Shown here piece by piece: positions 8,572 through 20,044 of a stretch of DNA of 64,000 nucleotides. A program made the translations under genes and the position numbers. The notes beneath the pieces were generated by a model that did no database searches, was not told the DNA's origin, and was given only the letters and a program-made list of their open reading frames with translations. Source of the DNA: Rhizobiales bacterium UBA1912. GTDB lineage: Bacteria; Pseudomonadota; Alphaproteobacteria; Rhizobiales; Devosiaceae. The stretch spans positions 1-64,000 of the forward strand of contig DDGC01000007.1 in the NCBI GenBank assembly GCA_002337455.1, written 5' to 3'. Numbering within the stretch: the stretch's first letter is position 1; each line of letters begins with the position of its first letter.

Positions 8572-10386
8572 TCAATCGTCCATCTTGAGCGCCTTGATGA
8601 AGGCTTCCTGGGGGATTTCGACTTTGCCGAACTGGCGCATCTTCTTTTTACCCTCTTTCTGCTTTTCGAGCAGCTTGCGCTTGCGGGTCGCGTCGCCGCC
8701 ATAACACTTGGCAGTCACGTCCTTACGCATGGCGCGCACCGTCTCACGGGCGATGATGCGCCCGCCGATGGCGGCCTGGATGGGAATAACGAAGAGATGC
8801 GGCGGGATCAGTTCCTTGAGCTTTTCGCACATCTGGCGCCCGCGATGCTCGGCTTGGGAACGGTGCACCAGCATCGAGAGCGCATCGACCGGTTCGGCAT
8901 TGACCAAAATGGACATCTTAACCAGATCGCCGGCCCGATAGTCGTCGAGCTGATAGTCGAAGCTCGCATAGCCCTTGGAGATCGATTTCAGCCGGTCGTA
9001 GAAATCGAACACCACTTCGTTCAATGGCAGGTCGTATTCCACCATGGCGCGCTGACCGACATAGCTCAAATTGGTCTGGATGCCACGGCGGTCCTGGCAG
9101 AGCTTGAGGATGGCGCCGAGATATTCGTCGGGCGTCAGAATGGTCGCCTTGATCCAGGGCTCGCGAATTTCCTCGATCTTGACCGGATCGGGCAGGTCGG
9201 CGGGGTTGTGCAACATCACCTCGGTGCCATCGATCAACTGGATTTCATAGACCACCGAGGGCGCTGTGGTGATGAGATCGAGATTGAACTCGCGGCTCAG
9301 GCGCTCCTGGATGATTTCGAGGTGCAGCAGCCCCAAGAAGCCACACCGAAACCCGAAGCCGAGCGCAGCGGAGGTTTCCATCTCGAACGAAAAGCTCGCA
9401 TCGTTCAATCGCAGCTTGCCCATGGCGGCGCGCAGATCGTCGAAATCGGAAGCATCGACCGGGAACAGCCCGCAGAACACCACAGGCTGGGCCGGACGGA
9501 AGCCGGGGAGCGGTTCGGCTGTGGGCTTGCGGTCGTCGGTGATCGTGTCGCCGACATTGGTATCGGCCACTTCCTTGATCGAGGCTGTAAAGAACCCGAT
9601 CTCGCCCGGGCCAAGCTCGCCCACTTCGACCAGCTTCGGCGTAAATACGCCCACGCGGTCCAGCTCATAGGAGGCGCCGGCCTGCATCATGCGGATCTTC
9701 TGGCCCTTTTTGATGCGCCCGTCGATCACCCGGATCAGCACCACGACGCCGAGATAAAGATCGTACCAGCTGTCGACCAGCAACGCCTTGAGCGGCGCCG
9801 TCTCGTCGCCCTTGGGCGCGGGCAGGCGCTCGACGATGGCGGCGAGTACCTTTTCGATGCCCAGGCCCGATTTGGCGGAAATTTCCACTGCCTCGGAGGC
9901 GTCGATGCCGATCACGTCCTCGATCTGCTGTTTCACGCGCTCGGGTTCGGCGGCGGGCAGGTCGATCTTGTTGAGGACCGGCACGATCTCGTGGTTTACC
10001 TCGATGGCGTGATAGACATTGGCCAGTGTCTGCGCTTCGACGCCCTGCGCGGCGTCCACCACAAGCAGAGAGCCTTCGCATGCGGCGAGCGAGCGGTTGA
10101 CCTCATAGGCGAAGTCGACGTGGCCCGGCGTATCGATCAGGTTGAGCACATAGTGCTCGCCATCGGTGTGCTCATATTCGAGCCGCACGGTCTGGGCCTT
10201 GATGGTGATGCCGCGCTCGCGCTCGATATCCATGGAATCGAGCACCTGCTCTTTCATCTCGCGCAGATCCAACCCGCCGGTGAGCTGGATCAGGCGGTCG
10301 GCAAGCGTCGATTTCCCGTGGTCGATATGAGCCACGATGGAAAAATTGCGGATGCGGGAGAGCGGGGTCTTCTGCGGTGTTTTCAT
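8572..10386 (-). CDS. lepA: Elongation factor 4 (back-translocase GTPase LepA)
   Basis: The 604-residue protein is full length for LepA. The P-loop AHIDHGKST is at residues 19-27. DTPGHVDF (G3) and NKIDLPAAEPE (G4) follow. The family-specific C-terminal domain includes CYGGDATRKRKLLEKQKEGK near the end. EF4 acts on ribosomes and remodels stalled or mistranslocated complexes or assists small-subunit assembly. The ATG at 10386 is preferred because upstream residues in the frame are not family-like. It is divergent from the extensin-like gene. Confidence 0.97.
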   Translation of the reverse strand: MKTPQKTPLSRIRNFSIVAHIDHGKSTLADRLIQLTGGLDLREMKEQVLDSMDIERERGITIKAQTVRLEYEHTDGEHYVLNLIDTPGHVDFAYEVNRSLAACEGSLLVVDAAQGVEAQTLANVYHAIEVNHEIVPVLNKIDLPAAEPERVKQQIEDVIGIDASEAVEISAKSGLGIEKVLAAIVERLPAPKGDETAPLKALLVDSWYDLYLGVVVLIRVIDGRIKKGQKIRMMQAGASYELDRVGVFTPKLVEVGELGPGEIGFFTASIKEVADTNVGDTITDDRKPTAEPLPGFRPAQPVVFCGLFPVDASDFDDLRAAMGKLRLNDASFSFEMETSAALGFGFRCGFLGLLHLEIIQERLSREFNLDLITTAPSVVYEIQLIDGTEVMLHNPADLPDPVKIEEIREPWIKATILTPDEYLGAILKLCQDRRGIQTNLSYVGQRAMVEYDLPLNEVVFDFYDRLKSISKGYASFDYQLDDYRAGDLVKMSILVNAEPVDALSMLVHRSQAEHRGRQMCEKLKELIPPHLFVIPIQAAIGGRIIARETVRAMRKDVTAKCYGGDATRKRKLLEKQKEGKKKMRQFGKVEIPQEAFIKALKMDD

Positions 10387-10513
10387 GGAGCCGCTGATAG
10401 CAGCAAACCCGGCGTTTCGGGAAGATGGTTTGTGTGCGGTTAACGCTGGTTTTGGCAACATGTCGCGCCTTTATGCGTTGCAGATGCACCTCGACCGCCT
10501 TTTGGAGCCACAA

Positions 10514-11254
10514 ATGACCCGCCTCGCCGTGCTTTTTCCCCTGTTCCTGCTCACCGCACTAACGGCTTTCGGCCAGGAAACGCAGACCGAACCGCCTTTA
10601 CCCCAGCCGCGCCCGGACGGGCTGGGCAACGAAGTCGAAGATGCGCCGGTTGCCGATCCCGAAGAGGCGGCTGAAACTGGAGAGCTGGAGCGGGTTTATC
10701 AGGCGGCGTGTCCGGCCCTTCTGACCGGAACGATTATCGGGGAAATGGTGCCACCGCTTTCGGAGGACAGCTGCGGGTTGCAAAGCCCGATTGCCGTTTC
10801 AGCCATTGTTGTCGGCCGGCGCGAAATCGAGCTCACGGGCACTCCGGTCACAAATTGCACCGTGGCAACAACACTTGCCGACTGGGCCGGCGAGGTCGAT
10901 GCGTACGCACGGGCGGTGCTCGATACCAGAATCGAAAGCCTCGCTACCGGGCCGGGCTACACCTGTCGGCTGCGCAACGGCGCCGATACGGGGTTTGTGT
11001 CCGAACACGGACTGGGCAACGCGGTCGACATCGCCGCCGTCAATCTGGCCGATGGCACGGCAATCTCGGTGCTGGAAGACTGGCGGGCCCTGCCGGCCGG
11101 GCCGGAGGCCAAGTTTCTCGGCTTTGCCCACTCGGCGGCGTGCGGGCGGTTCACCACAGTTCTGGGGCCCGAAGCCAATTCCGAGCACGAAGACCATTTC
11201 CATTTCGACCTGGGCTGTCACGGCCAGAGCTGCACAGCCCAGATCTGCGAATAG
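10514..11254 (+). CDS. Exported extensin-like C-terminal domain protein
   Basis: The 246-residue protein has a signal peptide (MTRLAVLFPLFLLTALTAFG), a proline-rich linker (PPLPQPRPDG), then an extensin-like C domain: ACPALLTGTIIGEMVPPL, CGLQSPI, TNCTVATTLADW, and a C-terminal SEHGLGNAVDIAAV followed by HEDHFHFDLGCH. The H-x-D and HFHFD-type histidines resemble D-Ala-D-Ala carboxypeptidase/LAS-type metallopeptidases, so a cell-wall role is plausible. Paired cysteines fit an oxidising periplasmic location. It converges with the next gene, three bases apart. Confidence 0.85.
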   Translation: MTRLAVLFPLFLLTALTAFGQETQTEPPLPQPRPDGLGNEVEDAPVADPEEAAETGELERVYQAACPALLTGTIIGEMVPPLSEDSCGLQSPIAVSAIVVGRREIELTGTPVTNCTVATTLADWAGEVDAYARAVLDTRIESLATGPGYTCRLRNGADTGFVSEHGLGNAVDIAAVNLADGTAISVLEDWRALPAGPEAKFLGFAHSAACGRFTTVLGPEANSEHEDHFHFDLGCHGQSCTAQICE

Positions 11255-11257
11255 GTC

Positions 11258-12127
11258 CTACTCGGTAAAGCTGAGCGCGATCAGCGCGCCCTGCTGGAGC
11301 TGAGGGACCAGCACAGTTGAATCATAGGCCGAAATATCGGCGCCGCCGGCCCCTACATTGGCGAGCTCGACGGTCTCCCCGTCCTGCCAGCCATAGATGG
11401 TGCCAGCCGGGTTGTCGTTGAAGATTATCGTATCCCCAATCACCGCCACCCCGTCGACAGCGCCGATGCCGGTCGCCCCCTCGAGCGGGGTGATCCCGGA
11501 CGCATCCATATCCACGCCATACAGCCCGCCGGGCGATCCGAACGTAAAGTTTTCGCCCATGTCGGCTCCCATCGAGCCGATGATGATCTGCCCGTCATGG
11601 GCCAAAAGTCCATTGGGAAAGGTCATCGCTTCGTCCGGCCCAAACCAGATGGACGCCTCGCCTTCGGCATAGCGCCAGATGGTCTGGCCGAACATGTCGG
11701 AAATGTACACATTGCCGTCGGCATCGGCGGTAACGTCATTGGGGAAGGCAGCGCCTTCCATCGTAACGGTTTCGATAAGCGATCCGTCGGCCAGCGAAAT
11801 GATATGGAAGCCCATATTGTCGGCAACGAACAACCGGTCGCCAACAATGGCCATGCCGCGCGGGTCCTGCAGCCCGGTGACCCATTGTTCTTCAACCATC
11901 TCGCCGTCGGGCGAGACGAGCGTCAGATAGCCGTTTTCCCCGGCTTCGGCGCCCATGGCGACCATATTGCCGATGATGATGCGGTCGTTTGCGGTGTCGT
12001 AAATTACCGATTCGGGCGTCTGAAGTCCCTCCAGGCGCCAGCTTTCGGTGAGTTCGGCGCCCAGGACAGGCAAAGCGAGGGCCGATGCGGCACAGGCCGC
12101 CATAAGGGCGAGCGACAAGCGTTTCAT
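11258..12127 (-). CDS. Exported SMP-30/NHL-like beta-propeller protein
   Basis: The 289-residue protein has a signal peptide (MKRLSLALMAACAASALALP) after GAGGAGA. Repeated propeller units such as DPRGMAIVGDRLFVADN, FPNDVTADADGNVYISDMF and FPNGLLAHDGQIIIGSMG are like SMP-30/gluconolactonase or NHL proteins. A sugar lactonase or sensor role is possible, but metal ligands were not traced, so function is unassigned. The start at 12127 was chosen for the ribosome-binding site and signal peptide. Confidence 0.75.
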   Translation of the reverse strand: MKRLSLALMAACAASALALPVLGAELTESWRLEGLQTPESVIYDTANDRIIIGNMVAMGAEAGENGYLTLVSPDGEMVEEQWVTGLQDPRGMAIVGDRLFVADNMGFHIISLADGSLIETVTMEGAAFPNDVTADADGNVYISDMFGQTIWRYAEGEASIWFGPDEAMTFPNGLLAHDGQIIIGSMGADMGENFTFGSPGGLYGVDMDASGITPLEGATGIGAVDGVAVIGDTIIFNDNPAGTIYGWQDGETVELANVGAGGADISAYDSTVLVPQLQQGALIALSFTE

Positions 12128-12180
12128 GGGTTTTCTCCTCATCTGGGCAACCATCCTCCGGTGCCCGAGGTCAAACTTTA

Positions 12181-12360
12181 TCAATCTGTCGATGCCCTGT
12201 CATGTGCGGCCCCAGCGCAAAGCGTTTCGCGGCGTGGATGGTAGGGCGGCAGATCGGCCAACGCCCGCGCATCGAGCATGTCGAGCGCCGCGGCGTCGCG
12301 CTGCCGGGCATCCGGCGCGGGCTCCGGTTCCATGAAATACTGAATGAGCGTTTTTAGCAT
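12181..12360 (-). CDS. Small hypothetical protein, DUF1127-like core possible
   Basis: A 59-residue frame starts at the ATG at 12360, with GAAGGT about 10 bases upstream. The sequence begins MLKTLIQYFMEPEPAPDAR and contains LDMLDARALADLPPYHPR, which recalls the LDDRxLxDIG motif of DUF1127 proteins. It lies divergent from the LysR gene and upstream of the propeller gene. Support is modest: no clear homology is proven. Confidence 0.4.
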   Translation of the reverse strand: MLKTLIQYFMEPEPAPDARQRDAAALDMLDARALADLPPYHPRRETLCAGAAHDRASTD

Positions 12361-12453
12361 TTGTCGTGACCTTCGATGAATCTTCCGACAGTATCTGCCA
12401 ATATCAGGGCTGTTCCCATCGACATCTTCTGCACTTCGGTTTAGAAAAACTAT

Positions 12454-13377
12454 ATGATCGAGACCCCTTTCATTCCGTTCAATGCCCTTCATGCCCTGGC
12501 TCTTGTGGCACGACATGGAGCGCTCGGCCCTGCCGCCGAGGCTCTCGGCGTTACACCGGGCGCGGTGAGTCAGCAGATTCGACGGGCCGAGACACGGGCC
12601 GGCCTGGCACTGTTTGAGCGCACGCCGAAGGGGCTTGTGCCCACCCGGGCGCTGCTGGGGGTTCTGGGTGATCTGGACACTGGATTTACCGCCCTGGCGC
12701 GCGCGCAAGCGAACCTGATGGCGCCCTCACAGGACCGCAACCTTCTGACCGTCACCGTGGGCAATGTCTTTGCCTCGCGCTGGCTCATCTGGCGCCTTGC
12801 CAGTTGGGGTGCCGTCCATCCCGAAGTCGAACTGAAACTTCTCACCACAGGAACGCTGGTCGATCTCAACCGCCCGGACGTCGATTGCGGCATACGGTTC
12901 GGCGCGGGCGACTGGTCGGGCGTTGTGGCCGAACCGATCGGCACCCATGCGGTATTTCCCGTCTGCGCGCCCGCACTGGCTGAAAGGCTCAGTTCCCCGG
13001 CCGACCTGGCCCATGTGCCCGTCATCATGGATCAATCTTCAATGCTATCCTGGCCCGACTGGCTGGCGGCCGTTGGCCAGCCCGATCTGAAGCTCTCGGG
13101 CCCGACAATTTCTGATCCGGCTCTGGCTTTCGATGCCGCCATTGCGGGCCAGGGCGTGCTGTTGGCACTTGGCATCATGGCCGAATACGGGCTGGAGCGC
13201 GGCCAGGTGGTCGCCCCGTTCCCCACAGTCACACACTCAAGGTTCGGTTACTGGTTTGCAACCGCCATGGGGCGGGAGTTGCCGGCCCGCACAAGAAAAT
13301 TCCGCTCCTGGCTGCTTGGCCAGATGAACGCCTGCGAAACGGCGACGCAAAAGGTGGTTGCCAGACGCCACATATAG
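12454..13377 (+). CDS. LysR-family transcriptional regulator, GcvA-like
   Basis: The 307-residue protein has an N-terminal winged helix (NALHALALVARHGALGPAAE, LGVTPGAVSQQIRRAE, LFERTPKGLVPT) and a LysR substrate-binding domain with DVDCGIRFGAGDW, typical of the GcvA subgroup. The effector is unknown. It is followed at once by the Irr-type palindrome and mbfA. The start region reads TTTAGAAAAACTATATG, which resembles half of that palindrome. Confidence 0.92.
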   Translation: MIETPFIPFNALHALALVARHGALGPAAEALGVTPGAVSQQIRRAETRAGLALFERTPKGLVPTRALLGVLGDLDTGFTALARAQANLMAPSQDRNLLTVTVGNVFASRWLIWRLASWGAVHPEVELKLLTTGTLVDLNRPDVDCGIRFGAGDWSGVVAEPIGTHAVFPVCAPALAERLSSPADLAHVPVIMDQSSMLSWPDWLAAVGQPDLKLSGPTISDPALAFDAAIAGQGVLLALGIMAEYGLERGQVVAPFPTVTHSRFGYWFATAMGRELPARTRKFRSWLLGQMNACETATQKVVARRHI

Positions 13378-13400
13378 TTTAGAATAATTCTAAACTATAT
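13372..13400. promoter_or_regulatory. Iron-control element (Irr box) in front of mbfA
   Basis: A perfect inverted repeat with 14-base arms, ATATAGTTTAGAAT and its complement around one A, matches the TTTAGAA-NNN-TTCTAAA iron-control element bound by Irr in alphaproteobacteria. In Agrobacterium and Bradyrhizobium Irr represses mbfA when iron is low, which fits the next gene. It ends 16 bases before the chosen mbfA start and overlaps the LysR stop. Confidence 0.8.
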
Positions 13401-13416
13401 GATCAAGAGTTGTTCC

Positions 13417-14397
13417 ATGCTGTCCGCCTTCCGCACCGCCCGGCGCGATTTTTCGTCCCTGTCCGAGAGAGAAATCCTTGCCCTCGCCATCTCGTCCGAG
13501 GAGGAAGATGGCCGCATCTACGCTGCCTATGCCGAGCGGCTGCGGGAAGATTATCCGGCCAGCGCGGCGATTTTCGATGGCATGGCCGCCGAGGAAGACG
13601 GGCACCGGCGCCTGTTGATCGACCGCTACGCCGCGCGGTTCGGGCCCTCCATCGTGCCGATCCGGCGCGAGCATGTGCGCGGCTTTTACACACGCAAGCC
13701 TGTCTGGCTGATGGCTGAACTCGACCTGGAAACCGTACGCAACCAGGCCCGCGAAATGGAGCAGAACGCTGCCCGGTTTTATGCCGAGGCGATCAGGCAC
13801 ACCAAGGATGCCGATACCCGCAAGCTGCTGGGCGATCTCGAACGCGCCGAGCGCGGGCACGAGCAAAAGGCAGAAACCCTCGAGGAGGCTCATCTCGACA
13901 CGGCTAGCCGAGACAGCGAAAAAACCACGGCGCATCGCAATTTCGTCCTGACCTATATCCAGCCCGGGCTCGCCGGGCTGATGGACGGGTCGGTCTCCAC
14001 CCTCGCGCCGATCTTTGCCGCCGCCTTTGCCACCGGCGATACGTGGTCGACCTTCCTGATCGGTCTGGCCGCGTCTGTCGGCGCGGGCATTTCGATGGGC
14101 TTTACCGAAGCGGCCAGCGACGACGGACGGCTGACCGGGCGCGGCTCGCCCATCAAGCGCGGCTTTGCCTCGGGCATCATGACCGCCGTGGGCGGTTTGG
14201 GCCACGCCCTGCCCTATCTCATTCCTCATTTCTGGACCGCCACCACGATCGCCATGGCCGTGGTTGTGGTCGAGCTCTGGACCATCGCCTGGATTCAGAA
14301 GCGGTTCATGGACACCCCGTTCTGGCGCGCAGTCATGCAGGTGGTGCTGGGCGGCTCACTTGTCTTTGCCGCCGGCATCATCATCGGCAATGCATAA
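13417..14397 (+). CDS. mbfA: Membrane-bound ferritin-like iron exporter MbfA (Er-VIT1 family)
   Basis: The 326-residue protein has an N-terminal ferritin-like di-iron domain and a C-terminal VIT1/CCC1 membrane domain. The ferritin part shows SSEEEDGRIY, AAEEDGHRRLL, AREMEQNAARFY and LERAERGHEQK, whose Glu and ExxH residues would bind iron. The second part (LAGLMDGSVSTLAPIF, GLAASVGAGISMGFTEA, then three further hydrophobic segments) is VIT1-like. MbfA exports excess iron and protects against iron and peroxide stress. The perfect Irr-type operator just upstream agrees. The ATG at 13399 overlaps the operator, so the ATG at 13417 is preferred. Confidence 0.9.
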   Translation: MLSAFRTARRDFSSLSEREILALAISSEEEDGRIYAAYAERLREDYPASAAIFDGMAAEEDGHRRLLIDRYAARFGPSIVPIRREHVRGFYTRKPVWLMAELDLETVRNQAREMEQNAARFYAEAIRHTKDADTRKLLGDLERAERGHEQKAETLEEAHLDTASRDSEKTTAHRNFVLTYIQPGLAGLMDGSVSTLAPIFAAAFATGDTWSTFLIGLAASVGAGISMGFTEAASDDGRLTGRGSPIKRGFASGIMTAVGGLGHALPYLIPHFWTATTIAMAVVVVELWTIAWIQKRFMDTPFWRAVMQVVLGGSLVFAAGIIIGNA

Positions 14398-14463
14398 GTG
14401 AAACGCATACACGGCCTGTGCAGGGACTTTATGTTCTTTGGCCCTTGTTCAAGGGCCCACCTC

Positions 14464-14479
14464 GTTTCATAATTGAAAC
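14464..14479. promoter_or_regulatory. Palindrome abutting the start of a LysR gene
   Basis: GTTTCA-TAAT-TGAAAC ends immediately before the ATG at 14480. A site here could be an autoregulatory operator of the LysR protein. A second inverted repeat (GGCCCTT-GTTC-AAGGGCC, 14440-14457) lies upstream and could terminate mbfA. Neither has direct functional support. Confidence 0.35.
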
Positions 14480-15343
14480 ATGGATGTGTCCTGGGACGAT
14501 CTTCGGCTGTTTCTCGATGTGGCGCGGCTTGGCGGGCTTTCGGCGGCACGCGCCACGACGGGATTGAGTGCGGCCACCTTGGGGCGGCGCGTCACGGCGC
14601 TCGAACGCCAGATCGGCGAGACACTTTTTGTTCGCGCCCAGACTGGATTTACCCTGACCAGCGCCGGCGAAGCGTTGCTCAAGCGCGCCGAGGATGTCGA
14701 AGCGGCCATGCGGGCCGTTACCCATTGGCGCGACGGGGCCATCGGCGCGCGGGTGGTTCGGGTGTCGGCTGGGGGATGGACCACCGATTTTCTGGCGCGG
14801 CATATCGAAGAGCTGTGGACGCCCGATGACGGGTTCAGGGTGGAATTCGTCACGGCCTATGACAAAGTTGATATCGGGCGCCGTGCCGCCGATATCGGTA
14901 TCCGCAGTTCCGCGCCGGTCGAGCCCAATCTGGCGGGCCGCAAGATGACTTCTGTCGCCTATGCGCTCTATTGCGCGCCGCGTCTGGTGGCCGGCGTGCG
15001 CAATGGTCTGTTCGTGGGCGTCACCGGACCCGCGGCGTCAACGGCCTCGGCCCGCTGGCTCGAAGCTCATCACGGGGATCGCATCGTCGTCAGCGGCAAT
15101 GATGCCCATTCGGTGCGCGAACTGGTGGCGGCCGGGACGGGTCTCACCGTCCTGCCGTGCTTTATAGGTGATGCCGATCCGCGTCTTGCCCGCATCAGGG
15201 GGCCGATTGCCGATCTGGCGGCGCACCAATGGCTGGTCCTCCACCACGAGGAGCGCCACAGCCCACCGGTCAGGACACTCGCCGACCGGATCGTTCGATT
15301 GATGCAGGCCCATGCGAAACTCTTTGCCGGCGATATTTCATAG
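14480..15343 (+). CDS. LysR-family transcriptional regulator
   Basis: The 287-residue protein carries the LysR winged helix: DDLRLFLDVARLGGLSAARA, GLSAATLGRRVTALERQIGE, LFVRAQTGFTLTSAG. A short substrate-binding domain follows. No strong ribosome-binding site is visible because a palindrome occupies the leader. It overlaps the convergent DUF2306 gene by six bases. Targets are unknown. Confidence 0.9.
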   Translation: MDVSWDDLRLFLDVARLGGLSAARATTGLSAATLGRRVTALERQIGETLFVRAQTGFTLTSAGEALLKRAEDVEAAMRAVTHWRDGAIGARVVRVSAGGWTTDFLARHIEELWTPDDGFRVEFVTAYDKVDIGRRAADIGIRSSAPVEPNLAGRKMTSVAYALYCAPRLVAGVRNGLFVGVTGPAASTASARWLEAHHGDRIVVSGNDAHSVRELVAAGTGLTVLPCFIGDADPRLARIRGPIADLAAHQWLVLHHEERHSPPVRTLADRIVRLMQAHAKLFAGDIS

Positions 15344-15820
15344 GGCCGCGCGGCGGCGCTGATAGTATAGCGCCACCAAAATTGCCGCGATCCCCAACGC
15401 AGCAAGAAACGCCGTTGCTCCGCCATCGGCAAACATCACCTGATGCATTATCCGGCCGGGCAGGAAGGTGAACACCCCGGCCCCGATCAACCCGCCGCCA
15501 TAGACCGAAATCATCGTCATGCGGTGAGTTCTGACATCGCCGGCCCGGATCGCCTGCCAGCCGCCCCACAATCCAAATAGGGTCAGAAGCGAAAGGATAT
15601 GGATGGGGCTATAGGGACCGAGCAGCCCGATCTCGGAAATAAAGAACGACGACAGCGAAACACCGAGCATCAACCCGATCCAGAGCCGACCCAGAGCCTT
15701 GTGCAGGGACGTGCCCTTGCGCCAGAACAGCATCAGCGTTCCGATCGTCAGCGCGAGCACTGCGCAGGCGGCGTGAAGCTGAATGGCGAGGGTGGCATGG
15801 GTGAGGGCTGTTGCATCCAT
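15338..15820 (-). CDS. DUF2306-type membrane protein
   Basis: The 160-residue protein has four or five hydrophobic segments (IQLHAACAVLALTIGTLMLF, LWIGLMLGVSLSSFFI, IHILSLLTLFGLWGGWQAI, MISVYGGGLIGAGVFTF, AALGIAAILVALYY). The KGTSLHKALGRLW and DVRTHRMTMISVY motifs are typical of DUF2306 inner-membrane proteins. Function is unknown. It is divergent from the LytTR regulator, a pairing seen for such proteins, so that regulator may control it. Confidence 0.8.
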   Translation of the reverse strand: MDATALTHATLAIQLHAACAVLALTIGTLMLFWRKGTSLHKALGRLWIGLMLGVSLSSFFISEIGLLGPYSPIHILSLLTLFGLWGGWQAIRAGDVRTHRMTMISVYGGGLIGAGVFTFLPGRIMHQVMFADGGATAFLAALGIAAILVALYYQRRRAAL

Positions 15821-15923
15821 TGATAGGCTCCGGCATGTAGTGTTGGGCGTAGGGCGCGTGTGCGAAGTGTACATTGGACGTCAGAGCCGCAAGCCCGGAT
15901 ACGTGGATCAGGAATTTGGCTTC

Positions 15924-16715
15924 GTGAACGACAATCCCATCAATTTCACGCTTCGCCAATTGCACTCTGTTTTCGCCAGTCCTTTGGCTTGGGGGATCAT
16001 GGTCGCCGTCGGCGCGGTCGCCGGGATCACCGGGCCCTTCTCAACGTTCGATCAATTGGCACCCGCCCCACGGATCGCCTACTGGATGGCCATCGTTATC
16101 GCCAGCTATGGAGCGGGCACAGTGGGCGCGACGCTTGCCCAGTCGCTGATCCTGCCCAAGGGCGGGCCGCTGCTTGCCCGCATCGCCGTCCCGGGCATCG
16201 GCTCCTCGATCCCGGTCACCGCTGCAGTCGTTCTGATCAGCTGGCTGTTCTTTCCCGACCTCAGCGACACCGGGCTAAGCCTTTTCGAGCTCTATGTTTA
16301 TTGCCTTCTTATCAGCCTGGCGCTGATGGCGGTCGTGGAGGGGGTCTTCGAACCGCAACTCGAACGACGCAGGGCGCAGTCGGCGCAGGAAACGGCAAAA
16401 GCACCGAAAATCCTCGAGCGATTGCCCAAGGATATGCGCGGCACGCTCAGCCATATGTCGATGGCCGACCACTACGTGGAAGTCCATACCGACAAAGGCA
16501 AATCATTGGTTCTGATGCGCCTTTCCGACGCTATCGCTGAAGCCGAGGAGGTCCGGGGCATGCAGGTTCACCGCAGTCACTGGGTGGCCGCAGAGGCCGT
16601 TTCGGCCATTAAGCGGGTGGATGGGCGCGTGCTCGTCATGCTCCAATCGGGCCACGCGCTTCCGGTATCGCGCAGCTATCTCGCCGCCGTGCGAGCCAAT
16701 TTCCCGAACGCATGA
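15924..16715 (+). CDS. Membrane-anchored LytTR-domain transcriptional regulator
   Basis: Four membrane segments (about LAWGIMVAVGAVAGITG, AYWMAIVIASYGAGTVGATL, PVTAAVVLISWLFF, YVYCLLISLALMAVVEG) are followed by a cytoplasmic LytTR DNA-binding domain: LSHMSMADHYVEVHTDKG, MQVHRSHWVAAEAV and ALPVSRSYLAAVRANF. LytTR proteins bind direct repeats in promoters. GTG at 15924 gives 263 residues; a GTG at 15903 or a farther upstream start is possible. It is divergent from the DUF2306 gene. Confidence 0.8.
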   Translation: MNDNPINFTLRQLHSVFASPLAWGIMVAVGAVAGITGPFSTFDQLAPAPRIAYWMAIVIASYGAGTVGATLAQSLILPKGGPLLARIAVPGIGSSIPVTAAVVLISWLFFPDLSDTGLSLFELYVYCLLISLALMAVVEGVFEPQLERRRAQSAQETAKAPKILERLPKDMRGTLSHMSMADHYVEVHTDKGKSLVLMRLSDAIAEAEEVRGMQVHRSHWVAAEAVSAIKRVDGRVLVMLQSGHALPVSRSYLAAVRANFPNA

Positions 16716-16719
16716 AAAA

Positions 16720-16744
16720 AGGCGCCGCCCGATGGGCGGCGCCT
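16720..16744 (-). terminator. Terminator of the nusA-infB operon
   Basis: The stem AGGCGCCGCCC/GGGCGGCGCCT with loop GAT is followed on the minus strand by TTTTT. It lies between the infB stop and the convergent LytTR gene, and ends the housekeeping operon on the minus strand. Confidence 0.8.
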
Positions 16745-16768
16745 TTCAAAATCAGTGACTTAGCGAGA

Positions 16769-19371
<2,603 letters not shown>

Positions 19372-19375
<4 letters not shown>

Positions 19376-19989
19376 ATGGTGCCGTCTTCTTCTCTGTCTG
19401 TGGCGTTGAAATGGGCAAGCCGATTTGCCCGTTCAATCACCGAATTTGCCGCCGCGCCGGGAGTCAGCGCAGCGTGTATCACATTTTCGAGCCCCAATGC
19501 CAAACCCAATTGGGTCGACGAGAGAGATTCAATATGGACCAGCCTGTCGGCGACTTCGCCGCGCCGGGCCCATTGCAGCATCTTGCGGCGTCCGTCGGGG
19601 GCTGCATCGCTGGCGGTAATCAGCGCGCCCACCCGTCCCGATTGCAGAACCGAGGCGACTTTGGCGGCGCCGGTCACCAGCACCCCTGCCTTGCGCGCCA
19701 ACCCGAGGGTGCCCGTCAGGCGCTGTTCTAACCGGGTCCGCACCTGTTCTGCAAGGTCAGGCGGCACGGACACATTTTCTTTGAGGCTTCGCGCGAAAAC
19801 CTTTTTGCGCACCGCCTCGTTCACTGCATCGGCAGAAAGGGTGATCCAGACGCCGCGGCCGGGGGCCTTGGCATCGACATCGGGCGCCAAAACCCCGTCC
19901 GGGGAAACCGCGAAGCGGATGAGCGCGGATGCGGGTTTTTCGGCCCGCGTGAGCGCACACATCCTGTCTACATCTTTTTCGCGGCCCAA
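19372..19989 (-). CDS. ylxR: YlxR (DUF448) / L7Ae-like RNA-binding protein
   Basis: The N-terminal DUF448 domain contains RMCALTRAEKPASALIRFAV and GRGVWITLSADAVNEAVRKK. The C-terminal half is L7Ae-like (LARKAGVLVTGAAKVASVL, GALITASDAAPDGRRKM). This fusion sits between nusA and infB in many alphaproteobacteria and probably binds RNA. The start is unclear. Available codons are TTG at 20094 (inside nusA), TTG at 19989 with AGGG upstream, and ATG at 19962 at the motif itself. I chose 19989, which gives 205 residues. Confidence 0.85.
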
Positions 19990-20044
19990 TTGCGGCGCCC
20001 TTTTATCCCTGTTCTGCCAAACTCCTCGTCGAGGGGCAGTGTCT

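Noticed and set aside
8797..10443. 548-codon plus-strand frame
   Set aside because: It is the complement of lepA; its composition is His/Arg-rich antisense and shows no domain.
12361..12708. Upstream extension of the small minus-strand protein
   Set aside because: The longer frame runs through the divergent LysR gene; only the final 59 codons have a plausible start.
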